Assembly: GCF_913064665.1 (NCBI RefSeq)
Contig: NZ_CAJYBT010000001.1
Location: forward strand, 1-64,000
Direction of reading: 5' to 3'
DNA from: an uncultured Thioclava sp.
GTDB taxonomy: Bacteria; Pseudomonadota; Alphaproteobacteria; Rhodobacterales; Rhodobacteraceae
Length of the DNA stretch: 64,000 bases
The position numbers and the translations under genes were made by a program. Position 1 is the first letter of the stretch. Every line of letters begins with the position of its first letter. A model generated the notes under the pieces. That model did no database searches, was not told where the DNA came from, and saw only the letters and a program-made list of their open reading frames with translations. Shown piece by piece: positions 53,271-62,238 of the stretch.

Positions 53271-54838
53271 TGTCCCCAACCCATCGGTTCTTGAGACAGC
53301 AGGCTTATCGGTAGCGTGATCGCATCGGGCGCGACTGAGACACGTCCGCCCGAGGCATTGACGATGTCGCGCTCGGGATCGATGCCCGGCATGATCTCGG
53401 TTGCAACAAGACCGGTCTCGCCCATGCGCATGACGCAGCGCTCGGTGATATAGATCACGTCTTGGCCCAACTCGCGCGCACGTTTGCCCGAAAACGTCAC
53501 ATGCTCGACCGTCTCGACCATCTTGGTAAACTTTCCGGGAGCCGCCACGTTGATCCCTTCGGAGGTCAATTCAATCTGCGCACCTGCTTCGAACCATCCC
53601 GAGAAAACGATCTTCTTCGCGCCTGATGTAATGTCGACAAATCCGCCACAACCTGCTGTCAGATAGGGTTTTTTGCCCAGCTTCGAGACGTTCACATTGC
53701 CTTCGACATCGACCTCGAGGAAGGACAGGAACGACACATCGAAACCGCCGCCCTGAAAGTAGATGAATTGTTGTGGCGAAGGCACGAACGCATCGGCATT
53801 CGAGGCGCAACCAAAGGCAAATCCCGTCAGCGGAATGCCACCCACCGCGCCCTGTTCGACGGCCCATGTCACTGCCTCGGAATGTCCAGCCTCAAGCAAG
53901 ATGCGCGGGACCATCGCACTGATCCCGAAACCGAGGTTCGCCGTCATGCCGGGGCGAAGTTCCATCGCCGCCCGGCGAGCGATAATCTTTTCGATGCCAT
54001 ATTCAGCCAGCGCAAAACTATCCAATGGCCGCAAGACCTGTCCCGAAATTGCCGGATCATATGGAGTTTCGCAGGTCTGTTTCTGGTCCGGATCGATCAC
54101 GATCAGATCGACCAGATGACCGGGCACACGCACGTCATGTGGCCTGAGCGACCCGCGTTTCGTCACCCGGCTGACCTGCGCGATGACAAGACCGCCATGG
54201 TTGCGGACGCAAATCGCCTGTTCAAGGCCACCAAGATACGCGCCCTCGTGTTCGTATGTCAGATTGCCGTGTTCGTCAGCGGTTGTCGCGCGCAAGATCG
54301 CAACATTTGGCACTATGTTCGGGAAGTGCAGCCACGTATCATTTTCAAAATCCAGGCGCTTGACGATCGGGGCAGCGGCGGCCCTATCGTTCATCGCACA
54401 GCCTTCGCGCTGAGGGTCGACAAAAGTGTGCAGCCCTACCTTGGTCAGAACACCCGGACGATTTGCAGCGGCTTCACGCGTCATATCGAACAAAATCCCT
54501 GAGGGCACGTTATAGGCGGCAACACGGTTCTCAACGACCATCTTCCAGATTTCTGGCATCGGTTTGGACGAAGGACCAGAGGGATAAGAACCGCCCAGAA
54601 TACGGGCCAGCAAACCGTCCTTGGCGATGTGATCTACACCTTTGACACCATACATGTCGCCCGCCGCAATAGGATGAATGGTTGTCAGGCTGCGTGGATG
54701 CCCCTCGGCATCGAAACGATCCCCAATCGCCTTGAGCACGAGATCGGGGCACCCCAGCGCCGAAGACGACGAGACCGTCACCACCGCACCATCCTGTATG
54801 CGCGAGGCCGCCATTTGCGGGCTGACGATTTTGCTCAT
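53267..54838 (-). CDS. Acyl-CoA:carboxylate CoA-transferase (propionate/acetate type)
   Basis: The protein has 523 residues, a fused alpha-beta CoA-transferase. It begins SKIVSPQMAASRIQDGAVVT; the catalytic Glu is in AVEQGAVGGIPLTGFAFGCA (about 327-346), and NVSKLGKKPYLTAGCGGFVD is also conserved. It resembles PCT/YdiF-type transferases that activate short carboxylates. It is coupled on both sides by four-base overlaps to the Gfo/Idh gene and crotonase gene, so the three act in one pathway. Confidence 0.9.
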   Translation of the reverse strand: MSKIVSPQMAASRIQDGAVVTVSSSSALGCPDLVLKAIGDRFDAEGHPRSLTTIHPIAAGDMYGVKGVDHIAKDGLLARILGGSYPSGPSSKPMPEIWKMVVENRVAAYNVPSGILFDMTREAAANRPGVLTKVGLHTFVDPQREGCAMNDRAAAAPIVKRLDFENDTWLHFPNIVPNVAILRATTADEHGNLTYEHEGAYLGGLEQAICVRNHGGLVIAQVSRVTKRGSLRPHDVRVPGHLVDLIVIDPDQKQTCETPYDPAISGQVLRPLDSFALAEYGIEKIIARRAAMELRPGMTANLGFGISAMVPRILLEAGHSEAVTWAVEQGAVGGIPLTGFAFGCASNADAFVPSPQQFIYFQGGGFDVSFLSFLEVDVEGNVNVSKLGKKPYLTAGCGGFVDITSGAKKIVFSGWFEAGAQIELTSEGINVAAPGKFTKMVETVEHVTFSGKRARELGQDVIYITERCVMRMGETGLVATEIMPGIDPERDIVNASGGRVSVAPDAITLPISLLSQEPMGWGQ

Positions 54839-55839
54839 TCTACTACTCCATAACTTATCGTTTGGCAGACGCCTGTTAATGCTGCCTCGCGCACGGCAGT
54901 CGCAATCAACAGCGATTTTGCGCCGTCGGCGCCCGTGGCGGCCGGTGCCCCCCGGCCCCGCGTGGCAGCCGTAAACTCGCGAATGACGGCTTCGTAAATT
55001 TCTGTCTTGTCGAACGGCACTTCGATCCGACCGGTGCGGTTCACCAAGGTGATCTCGCCCAACGGATCTTGTGCAAAGACACCAACTGCGACAATCGACC
55101 CATCGGTGCCGTGCACCTCAATCCCCGATTCAGTGAAAGGTTGGGTAAAGCTCTCGTGGCTGAAAACCATCACACCCGAGGGCATGGTCCACACCGACAT
55201 GGCGGAATCCTCGACCCCGTTTCCCATACCGCTTTGGCTCATTTCCGCGACCACTGTGCAGGGGTCTTCTTGCAATAGGAATCGCGCGGTGTCGGCGTTG
55301 TGCACCGTCAGGTCCGCGATCGCGCCACCGCCTGCCCGGGGGGCATTCAAACGCCAGCCGCGCAGATGTTCAGGCAGATGAACAGCATGGAATAGCCGCA
55401 GCGACAGGACACGACCGACAGCACCAGACGCGATCAATTCCCGGATCTTGCGATGACTACCCGCACAGCGCAGATGGTGGTTCACGGAAAGTGTAACGCC
55501 TGCAACTTTTGCGGCGGCAATCATCTCGGCCGCCTGCGCGGCGGTCATCGCCAACGGCTTTTCACACAGAACATGTTTGCCAGCCGAAATTGCGGCCATG
55601 ACCTGCGCAAAGTGCTTTTCATTGGTTGAAGAGATGTAGACTGCTTGAACGGTCTCATCGGCGAGCGCATCAGCGATCGATGTTGTCCATTGGCTAATTT
55701 CATGGGTTTTTGAAAATTCCTGGGCGCGATCCGCATTGCCGCTCACAACCCAGCCAACCGTGCCCTGCTGCGCGGCGCGTATCGCCGCGATCATGTACTG
55801 ACTCGCAATTGTGCTAGCGCCAAGTAGTGCCCAATTCAC
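54835..55839 (-). CDS. Gfo/Idh/MocA oxidoreductase, 1,5-anhydro-D-fructose reductase-like
   Basis: The protein has 334 residues. It begins MNWALLGASTIASQYMIAAI and has CEKPLAMTAAQAAEMIAAAK, NHHLRCAGSHRKIRELIASG, FHAVHLPEHLRGWRL and EVHGTDGSIVAVGV. These follow closely the 1,5-anhydro-D-fructose reductase of Ensifer (Sinorhizobium) morelense as I recall it. That enzyme reduces 1,5-anhydrofructose to 1,5-anhydromannitol with NADPH. Start is GTG at 55839 with GGAGG eight bases upstream. It is the first gene of the minus unit and sits right behind the twin-operator promoter. Substrate identity is inference. Confidence 0.82.
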   Translation of the reverse strand: MNWALLGASTIASQYMIAAIRAAQQGTVGWVVSGNADRAQEFSKTHEISQWTTSIADALADETVQAVYISSTNEKHFAQVMAAISAGKHVLCEKPLAMTAAQAAEMIAAAKVAGVTLSVNHHLRCAGSHRKIRELIASGAVGRVLSLRLFHAVHLPEHLRGWRLNAPRAGGGAIADLTVHNADTARFLLQEDPCTVVAEMSQSGMGNGVEDSAMSVWTMPSGVMVFSHESFTQPFTESGIEVHGTDGSIVAVGVFAQDPLGEITLVNRTGRIEVPFDKTEIYEAVIREFTAATRGRGAPAATGADGAKSLLIATAVREAALTGVCQTISYGVVE

Positions 55840-55855
55840 CCACGCATCCTCCCAA

Positions 55856-55899
55856 TGGAACGTTCCAATAAGCTACTGGAACGTTCCATATCTTGTCAA
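55856..55899 (-). promoter_or_regulatory. Repressed promoter with twin LacI-type operators (minus unit)
   Basis: On the minus strand the -35 TTGACA (55894-55899) and -10 TAGCTT (55870-55875) are 18 bases apart. Operator 1, TGGAACGTTCCA (55877-55888), lies in the spacer one base before the -10, and operator 2, an identical copy (55856-55867), begins two bases after it. Both are perfect palindromes, 21 bp apart. The leader to the GTG start is only about 25 bases. The promoter should drive the whole leftward operon. Confidence 0.82.
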
Positions 55900-56856
55900 C
55901 GGCAAGGTGGAAAGATTCGTCAAACATGGATGATCATGAGGCAAGCATATGATTTATTAAGAAATAATCAGGGGTCACTCGGGGAAGCAGACCTGATTGC
56001 GCCGAATAACGGTAAGCGTCACGTCCGAAGTCTATTGGATTCACAGACGACCGGGCCCCCCTTGCGACTCTGCACGACACTCAGAAAACGGTCTCAAAAA
56101 GTCAGTCGATTGCGCCACTCACAAATTCCTTGAGCAGGCTCAGGCGATCTTCCACCACGGCCGATTTGCGGGCGGTGGTGGTTGCAGGCCTCCATTCATT
56201 TCCATACGCTGGCGCGGACCAGCGGCCCGCCCCCCAAGCGTGCAGATAGACGCACCCACATTTCAGCGTTCGTCATAGCTGCTCAATGAAGATTGAGGGC
56301 CCCTAGTTTCCGAGACACCCGCCGCGTTCATTTTTCTTTGTTTGATTTCATAATCAACCGGCGACCGCATGCCATCGATATCGCATAGCCCTTAGATGCT
56401 GGAGCCTACAGAAGAACTGAATGCCTTCAATGCTCGCAGGCGGCTTGCAAGCCCGTGTACCGGTGCTCAACTCTCCTACCCGCCCCAAGGTCGCACAATA
56501 TATTGACAAACCTATGGTGCTCAACACAATATACGGGAAATCGCACTTCGTGCACAATCCGCATACAGTTTTCGCTGCATTCTCACCTCGTTTTCATGTA
56601 TAGTATGCAGCATCAAACATTTAGCGAAAACGACGCACAATGAATTATGTCATGAGCACTTTAAATGTGCACAAAAGACTTAGGCTGGATAAGCGCCACC
56701 GCAGCGACAATTGGTTTGCGCGGCTACCGACCGGCAGATTTAGGCCACAGTTGAACAGGTCTTGCTTAGAAAACGTCCATTTTTAGCCTTTTCTTAACGA
56801 TAAGCAGAGCACTCAGGCCTGACGTGGCGTAAACGTGGCCTGCTTGAGAGGCAGCA
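55900..56856. other. Spacer between catabolic island and signalling cluster
   Basis: About 950 bases without an intact gene. It contains the decayed IS3 orfB fragment at 56102-56290. The remainder (56291-56856) is more AT-rich than the flanks and has only short frames without ribosome binding sites; a TTGACA at 56503 has no good -10 partner. Confidence 0.5.
56102..56290 (-). pseudogene. Decayed IS3-family transposase orfB fragment
   Basis: From 56290 the minus-strand frame reads FIEQL, stop, RTLKCGCVYLHAWGAGRW and then runs on in frame to a stop at 56102. This matches the DDE-transposase C-terminal segment of IS3 OrfB (FIERLWRSLKYECVYLHAF), with a TGA replacing the conserved Trp codon. The rest of the element is missing. 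It marks the border between the catabolic and signalling modules. Confidence 0.62.
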
Positions 56857-57252
56857 ATGATTAAACCAAATACAAGTCAGACCACCCGGGTTCTTCTGGC
56901 CGAAGATGACGAGACGAACATACAGGTTATTCTTGCCTATCTGTCGGCTCTCCCCACACTTGAGCTGACGGTTGTCAAAGACGGGCGCGCCGCGTTGGAA
57001 ACGGCAACGGTCAACCTGTATGAACTGATGATCTTCGATCAGAATATGCCCTTCATAACCGGTGATCGTATCATTCGGCACCTGCAAGCCAGCGGATCAA
57101 TCAACGCTCATACCCCTGTCATCCGCCTCAGCGCCGATACAACGCAAACAAAAGATGCGTCCGCAGGTAGCTCCAGGAATATTCATCTTTCCAAACCCCT
57201 TCGGCAAAATGAACTAATCGATACGATCAAATTGCTTTTAACGAACATTTAA
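56857..57252 (+). CDS. Single-domain response regulator (receiver only)
   Basis: The protein has 131 residues, a CheY-like receiver. Acidic residues are in LLAEDDET (about 14-19), the phosphoacceptor Asp61 is in LMIFDQNMPF, and Lys113 is in HLSKPL. The segment after the Asp is unusual (DQNMPFITG rather than D..MP.MDG) but resembles phosphorelay receivers. No output domain. The gene precedes the hybrid kinase by 159 bases and probably belongs to its phosphorelay. GAGAGG precedes the ATG. Confidence 0.88.
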   Translation: MIKPNTSQTTRVLLAEDDETNIQVILAYLSALPTLELTVVKDGRAALETATVNLYELMIFDQNMPFITGDRIIRHLQASGSINAHTPVIRLSADTTQTKDASAGSSRNIHLSKPLRQNELIDTIKLLLTNI

Positions 57253-57411
57253 TTACCGCGAGCGACCGATCTGCAAATCTCCCCTGGGTTGTTTTAGTCA
57301 CATCATTCAGCAATGTCTGGAAGAATCGCTCAGGGGCTGGACTGTTCGGGGGACTGCCGCTCTATATTCGATCTAAAACAAGCGCCGAACAGCGAAAAAT
57401 GGTGAGATCAA

Positions 57412-60400
57412 ATGCGGCAAGAGACAAAAGTGGTAGCCAGCGAAGCGACACAAACGGGCCAAACTGGAGAGCCGGAGAGCTCGATCCTCACCCAAGCATT
57501 AACAACGCTCGCAGCTTTGGCGGATCATGAAATCCGCTCAGGTCTTGAAACTGTTCTGAGCCTGCTGAAGCGTGAAGTCGGCGCTGATTCCATTTGCCTC
57601 TTTTCCGTATCGCCCCGCGAAGAGCTTGAGTTGGTCCAGCATCTGGGCAACGAAGCCCCCCATGGGGCCGCGCTAAAAGACCACCGTTTGACCGCCAAAT
57701 TATCGTTGCAAAGCAGTCCCGATTCCTGTGACGCGTGCGACGAAACCGCCGCAGTTCAAAGCTTGGCAGCGAAAGATGTGGCGGGAAATGTTTGCGTGGT
57801 TCTGACCTTTGATACGGGCGAACGCGTTGCTCGACGCGACGCCATCCGTAACGACGAAATCGTCAAGGTTCTTCTTGCAATCAGCAGTGTCTTGCGGCGC
57901 GCCCCGCTGGGTGGAGTTTCTTTGCGAAGCGACCTCGTCGAAGCTGCCGATATGGTTGAAATGGGCATCGCCTTCTTCGATGCGAGCGGGCAGATCAGCT
58001 TTCGCAATGGCCCCTTCAGGCGTTTCTTCAAGGAATATGAGGGGTCTTTGAAGACCTTGGATGCCTTAAAGAAGACAATCGAAAAACTCAGGTTGGAACT
58101 GGTCTTTCCGGGTGGAGGGGCGCCCGAACCCAGTAACGCTAACGACAAGAGGGTCATGATTTCGGATGGACGCATCCTTGACCTCAAGATCAGATTGCTG
58201 CCCAGCGGGACGACACTCATTCAATGCGCAGATATCGGTGGTTGTCCGATCGAAAAGGCGCGCATGCAGGCTGCGATCGACGGCGCGGGGCTTGGCACTT
58301 GGGAATGGACAATGTCCACGGGCCAGCACAAGATCAACGCGCGTTGGGCGGAGATGTTGGGCTATACAATTGATGAGCTCGGCTCGATGACTTTCGATCG
58401 GTTTCAAAGTCTCGTGCATCCGGATTCTCTCAAAGAACTAAAGAAAATGTCGGAAAAGGTTCTGCTGGGCGAGACCGATTCATTCGAAGCCGAAATACAA
58501 ATGTTCCACAAAAGCGGCCGTCTGGTGTGGGTGAAATCCCAGGGGCGCGTGGCCGCTTTTGACTCGAACGGAGCCCCTGCGGTCATGTCGGGGGTTCTTC
58601 TGGAAATTTCAGACCTCAAGCTGGCCGAAGGTCGTTTGTTGGAACTTCTCGAGGGGGCGCATATCGGGACATGGGACTGGGACCTGATTGCCGACACTCA
58701 AACAGGAAACCAGCAATGGGTTCAAATGCTTGGATATTCATCTGACGAAATTGGTCCGATCACATACAATTCCTGGCGCGCTCTTGTGCATCCAGATGAT
58801 ATCGACGCTGTCGAAGAGGAGGCGAAGCGTAGCCTCGAGGGAGAAACGGATTCTCTCCTCGCAGAATACCGGATGCGCCATCTGGATGGGAATTGGGTCT
58901 GGTTGCTCGATCGGGCGAGGGTCGTATCACGGGACCGCGACGGGCGCGCGGCGTACATCGCAGGGATCCAGATAGATATCAGCGAACAGAAGGCCCGCGA
59001 AGAAGCGCTTCAGGCCGCCAAATCCGAGCTGGAACGCGCCTTCAATGATCGGAACACGGCTGAAAAACGCCTGGCAGATATCGCGGCGGTCAGTGACGAT
59101 TTGTTTTGGGAACAGGACAGCGAGATGCGCTTTCAATTCCTGTCGCACCGCAAGTTTCGTGAAATGTCAGGCGAGAACAAGACCGAGCTGCTGGGCAGCA
59201 CCTTGACGGAATGGCTTGCGGATCGTCCAGGCTTGCGTGCAAGCGCAGATTGGGATGGCTTGCTGGCGAAGATGGAAGACCACAAACCATTTCGCGATTT
59301 CGTTTCCGGATTCTACTCCGAGGCACATGGAGAACCGCGTTGGCTGCGGTTTAACGGCGCGCCTGTCTTCAATGCTGACGGAGAGTTTCAGGGCTACAGG
59401 GGCGTCGGGTCGGATGTAACGCAGCTCTATCGTGCCAAATTGAAGGCCGAAGAAGCCAGCAAATCCAAGACCCTTTTCCTGGCGAATATGAGCCATGAAA
59501 TCAGGACGCCGTTGAACGGCGTGCTTGGGATGGCCGAGGTTCTGGACAATACGCTGACGGACCCCACCAAGAAAAAGATGATCCGAACCATTCGGAATTC
59601 CGGGGAATCTCTGCTCAACATTCTCAACGACATTCTGGACATGTCCAAGATCGAGGCGCGTAAACTTGAGTTGGAGCTCCTCTCGTTCGATCCCACGGAA
59701 CTTGCGACACGTGTCGAAGAACTGCATCAATTGCGCGCCGACGAAAAAGGCCTCGATTTCGAAGTCAGCATTGCCATGGGAGCGCAGAAACCCCGCATCG
59801 GGGATTGCCATCGCATTCGACAGATCATGAACAACCTGATCAGCAATGCGATCAAATTCACCGACAAGGGAGAAGTGAGCGTCAGCCTGAAAGGGAGACC
59901 GGGCCGTCCATTTGTCATCGAAGTTTCCGATACCGGCATCGGGATGAACGAGAAACATATCTCCGAGATCCACGACGATTTCACACAGGCGGATCCCTCG
60001 ATCACGCGCCGCTTTGGCGGCACGGGTCTGGGTATGTCGATTACCAAGAGCTTGGTGGAAATGATGCACGGGACAATCACCGTCCAGTCCGAAGTCGGGG
60101 CTGGAACGAAGATCACGGTGGCGCTGCCGCTCCCGGTTGATGATGCCCTGCCCGTACCGCCGAAGCAGGTTGAAACGTCTGATCTGTGTCTCAAGGGGCG
60201 CCATATTCTCATCGCGGATGACAACCCGACCAACTGCACCGTTCTGGAGCATCTCGTTCACCAGCTGGGCGCAACCAGTGTCGTGACGGTGAACGGGTTG
60301 GAGGCGGTTCAGGCGTGGGAACAGGAGGATTTCGATCTTCTGCTTCTGGATATCGCCATGCCGGTCATGGATGGGAAAACGGCGCTTCAGACGATCCGCG

Positions 60401-60573
60401 AGGCCGAAGCCAGCAGCGGCCGGCCCTACACGAATGCAATCGCAGTGACGGCGAATGTCATGCCCTACCAGATCAGCGAATATATCGAAGCCGGGTTCGA
60501 CGTGACCATCGCCAAACCTATTTCAGCAAAACAGGTTTGTCGTGCCGCGGCGGCACTGCTGGATGAGGCCTGA
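57412..60573 (+). CDS. Soluble hybrid histidine kinase with multiple PAS domains
   Basis: The protein has 1053 residues and no membrane segment. Order: GAF-like region (about 35-165), PAS domains at about 185-280, 285-405 and 410-530 (each of the last two with GTWEW/GTWDW and HPDS/HPDD), another PAS-like region (about 560-670), HisKA with FLANMSHEIRTPLNG (phosphorylated His695), HATPase with NNLISNAIKFTDKG and DTGIGM plus FGGTGLGMSI, and a C-terminal receiver with DLLLLDIAMPVMDG (Asp980) and AKPISAKQ. It should sense a cytosolic signal and pass phosphate through its receiver to the Hpt protein encoded next door. Confidence 0.93.
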   Translation: MRQETKVVASEATQTGQTGEPESSILTQALTTLAALADHEIRSGLETVLSLLKREVGADSICLFSVSPREELELVQHLGNEAPHGAALKDHRLTAKLSLQSSPDSCDACDETAAVQSLAAKDVAGNVCVVLTFDTGERVARRDAIRNDEIVKVLLAISSVLRRAPLGGVSLRSDLVEAADMVEMGIAFFDASGQISFRNGPFRRFFKEYEGSLKTLDALKKTIEKLRLELVFPGGGAPEPSNANDKRVMISDGRILDLKIRLLPSGTTLIQCADIGGCPIEKARMQAAIDGAGLGTWEWTMSTGQHKINARWAEMLGYTIDELGSMTFDRFQSLVHPDSLKELKKMSEKVLLGETDSFEAEIQMFHKSGRLVWVKSQGRVAAFDSNGAPAVMSGVLLEISDLKLAEGRLLELLEGAHIGTWDWDLIADTQTGNQQWVQMLGYSSDEIGPITYNSWRALVHPDDIDAVEEEAKRSLEGETDSLLAEYRMRHLDGNWVWLLDRARVVSRDRDGRAAYIAGIQIDISEQKAREEALQAAKSELERAFNDRNTAEKRLADIAAVSDDLFWEQDSEMRFQFLSHRKFREMSGENKTELLGSTLTEWLADRPGLRASADWDGLLAKMEDHKPFRDFVSGFYSEAHGEPRWLRFNGAPVFNADGEFQGYRGVGSDVTQLYRAKLKAEEASKSKTLFLANMSHEIRTPLNGVLGMAEVLDNTLTDPTKKKMIRTIRNSGESLLNILNDILDMSKIEARKLELELLSFDPTELATRVEELHQLRADEKGLDFEVSIAMGAQKPRIGDCHRIRQIMNNLISNAIKFTDKGEVSVSLKGRPGRPFVIEVSDTGIGMNEKHISEIHDDFTQADPSITRRFGGTGLGMSITKSLVEMMHGTITVQSEVGAGTKITVALPLPVDDALPVPPKQVETSDLCLKGRHILIADDNPTNCTVLEHLVHQLGATSVVTVNGLEAVQAWEQEDFDLLLLDIAMPVMDGKTALQTIREAEASSGRPYTNAIAVTANVMPYQISEYIEAGFDVTIAKPISAKQVCRAAAALLDEA

Positions 60574-60587
60574 AAGAGCGCCTCAGC

Positions 60588-60965
60588 TCAGCTTTCGGAT
60601 TGATCCAGCAGCGCTTCCATCTCGTCGAGCAGATCCTCGACGGCGCCTTCGGCAATGAGCCATGTCTGTGACGCGGCCTGTCCGCTGGAGCGCGCCGACC
60701 CGATGAGATCGTCGAGCCGCATCGACAACTTGCCAAGCCGTTGAAGCCCCAAGGTCGCGGCGACACCGGCCATCTTATGGGCCATCTCCCCAATCGCGGA
60801 GATCGCGCGCTCTGGCTGTTGAGACGACGCCACCTCTGCCTTGAGGGATTCCAGCATGAGACTGCGCTCTATGAGCCTCGCGATGAAGTCCTTACGGATA
60901 CGCGCAATCACCAAATCGATGCCGGTGTTTTCGGAGGAATCGTCTGCTTGCGAGATAGCCATCAT
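60588..60965 (-). CDS. Hpt domain phosphotransfer protein
   Basis: The protein has 125 residues, all helical. The motif AIGEMAHKMAGVAATLGL holds the phosphoacceptor His63 with the usual H.(L/M)AG pattern, followed by a second helix LGKLSMRLDDLI. It would carry phosphate from the hybrid kinase receiver to the response regulators nearby. The ATGs at 60965 and 60962 are both served by GGGAGAGGAG. It converges with the kinase gene and follows the response regulator gene by 13 bases. Confidence 0.85.
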   Translation of the reverse strand: MMAISQADDSSENTGIDLVIARIRKDFIARLIERSLMLESLKAEVASSQQPERAISAIGEMAHKMAGVAATLGLQRLGKLSMRLDDLIGSARSSGQAASQTWLIAEGAVEDLLDEMEALLDQSES

Positions 60966-60978
60966 GTCTCCTCTCCCG

Positions 60979-61944
60979 TCACAGGCTGCCAATGAGCCGG
61001 CGCTTCAGCCGGTCTTTCAACGGCGAATGGGATTCGGCAGGATAGATCTGCATCTTGGCCAATTGCAACAGACGCGTCGGCCGCCCGATGGCCAGCGACG
61101 GCATGCGCGCGAGGGTGCCAAATCGGATGACAGGCAGGGACATGTTTGCATCGCTATAGATCGGTTCGAAATCGCTCATGCTGAAATTCGCAGTCGCTGT
61201 CATTAATTCCGCGTCATAGCCGTTCTCCCCCCGCAAGACGCAAGCGAATATGCCACCGCCCGTGTAGGATATCATGGCATCTTCGGTCTTCAGGCAGTCC
61301 TGAACGATTGTGGCAACATCGCCAATCATGTCCACGAAATTGCCAGGAGTTTTCGTCATAAATATCTGATCGGCGTTTTCGATAGCCACGGCACAGGCGC
61401 GCAGGCCATGCATACGCCCCAGGCCCAGCGTCAACAGGTAGTTCTCCAAAGCGGTCGGGCTTAGAAGGCGATCGACATTGGGCAGGGTAATTGGATCGTC
61501 GAAGGCAAAGGGCGGAGCGATCGCATAGGACGACAGCGACGCACTCGCGGCGGCAGCGGCCTTTTCCTGCATCCGCAAGCGCGCGACCATTCCAAGGCGC
61601 GCCTTGAGTTCGACCCGGTCAAGCGGCTTGGTGATATAATCCAGCGCGCCGGCAGCAAAGGCATCGTCGATAAAGGATTTATCCGACATCGCCGTAACCA
61701 TGACGATCGGCGTCTCGCGATAAGCTGGAAGGGTTCGAATATGGCGGCACAATGTAACGCCATCCATTTCGGGCATCCGAATATCCAGCATGATCAAATC
61801 GTAGCGCGCGCGTGGCGACTTAAGACGTGCAAGCGCCTCACGTCCGGAGCCTGCCGTATTGACGTCACAATAGCCAAGATCTTTTAGTTGCGCACTAAGC
61901 AGCCGCAGGAAGAGTGGCTCGTCGTCTACAACCAGGATCTGCAT
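60979..61944 (-). CDS. Response regulator with degenerate GGDEF-derived output domain
   Basis: The protein has 321 residues. The receiver (1-120) has VVDDEP, the phosphoacceptor Asp54 in LIMLDIRMPEMDG and Lys106 in ITKPLD. After an Ala/Ser linker, residues about 150-310 follow GGDEF domain layout: DPITLPNVDRLLSPTALENY, then YTGGGIFACVL where the active-site GGDEF would be (229-233 reads GGGIF). The catalytic acidic residues are lost, so it should not make c-di-GMP. It forms an operon with the Hpt gene. The other response regulator at 62239 has the same architecture. Confidence 0.82.
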   Translation of the reverse strand: MQILVVDDEPLFLRLLSAQLKDLGYCDVNTAGSGREALARLKSPRARYDLIMLDIRMPEMDGVTLCRHIRTLPAYRETPIVMVTAMSDKSFIDDAFAAGALDYITKPLDRVELKARLGMVARLRMQEKAAAAASASLSSYAIAPPFAFDDPITLPNVDRLLSPTALENYLLTLGLGRMHGLRACAVAIENADQIFMTKTPGNFVDMIGDVATIVQDCLKTEDAMISYTGGGIFACVLRGENGYDAELMTATANFSMSDFEPIYSDANMSLPVIRFGTLARMPSLAIGRPTRLLQLAKMQIYPAESHSPLKDRLKRRLIGSL

Positions 61945-61974
61945 GCCTGAACCTTTCGCTCAGCTTTGACCCGA

Positions 61975-62103
61975 TCAATACAAGGGTGGATCAAAGATGT
62001 CCTCTAAAACCTTGAGGTGTTTTTGCTCCACGAATGTGGTCAATTCGTGGCGCATTTGTAGAATTGTGTCGACCAGCGCATAAATCCGGTGGCACAGCCT
62101 CAT
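61975..62103 (-). CDS. Possible small protein upstream of the response regulator gene
   Basis: A 42-residue frame begins MRLCHRIYALVDTILQMRHE and ends LEDIFDPPLY. It has protein-like amphipathic composition, and its stop is 30 bases before the response regulator start. There is no strong ribosome binding site and no recognised family. It contains an eight-base inverted repeat at 62028-62050. It could be a true small protein, a leader peptide or chance. Confidence 0.25.
   Translation of the reverse strand: MRLCHRIYALVDTILQMRHELTTFVEQKHLKVLEDIFDPPLY
62028..62050. repeat. Inverted repeat in the divergent region between the two response regulators
   Basis: CCACGAAT and ATTCGTGG (62028-62035 and 62043-62050) are perfect eight-base arms around a seven-base loop. 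It lies in the 294-base divergent region and could be an operator or a leader RNA hairpin. Confidence 0.5.
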
Positions 62104-62238
62104 CGCCGTGCTGTGCTTTGCCGAAAATGGCAACACATGCGAAAAAATAGCTCCGCACGCAAGAGTTGCAAGCCTTTTGCCCAATTTCGAACACATTTCG
62201 GCCCTACCAAAATCTTGTGGGCAGGGCTGAAAACAAGA

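Noticed and set aside
37781-55839. myo-Inositol catabolism (iol) cluster
   Set aside because: A Gfo/Idh dehydrogenase, PfkB kinase and aldehyde dehydrogenase are shared with iol loci, but iolB, iolD and iolE homologues are absent and the kinase resembles KdgK.
56503-56533. A TTGACA followed by AT-rich sequence as promoter for the receiver gene
   Set aside because: No -10 box at proper spacing, and it lies more than 320 bases before the start codon.
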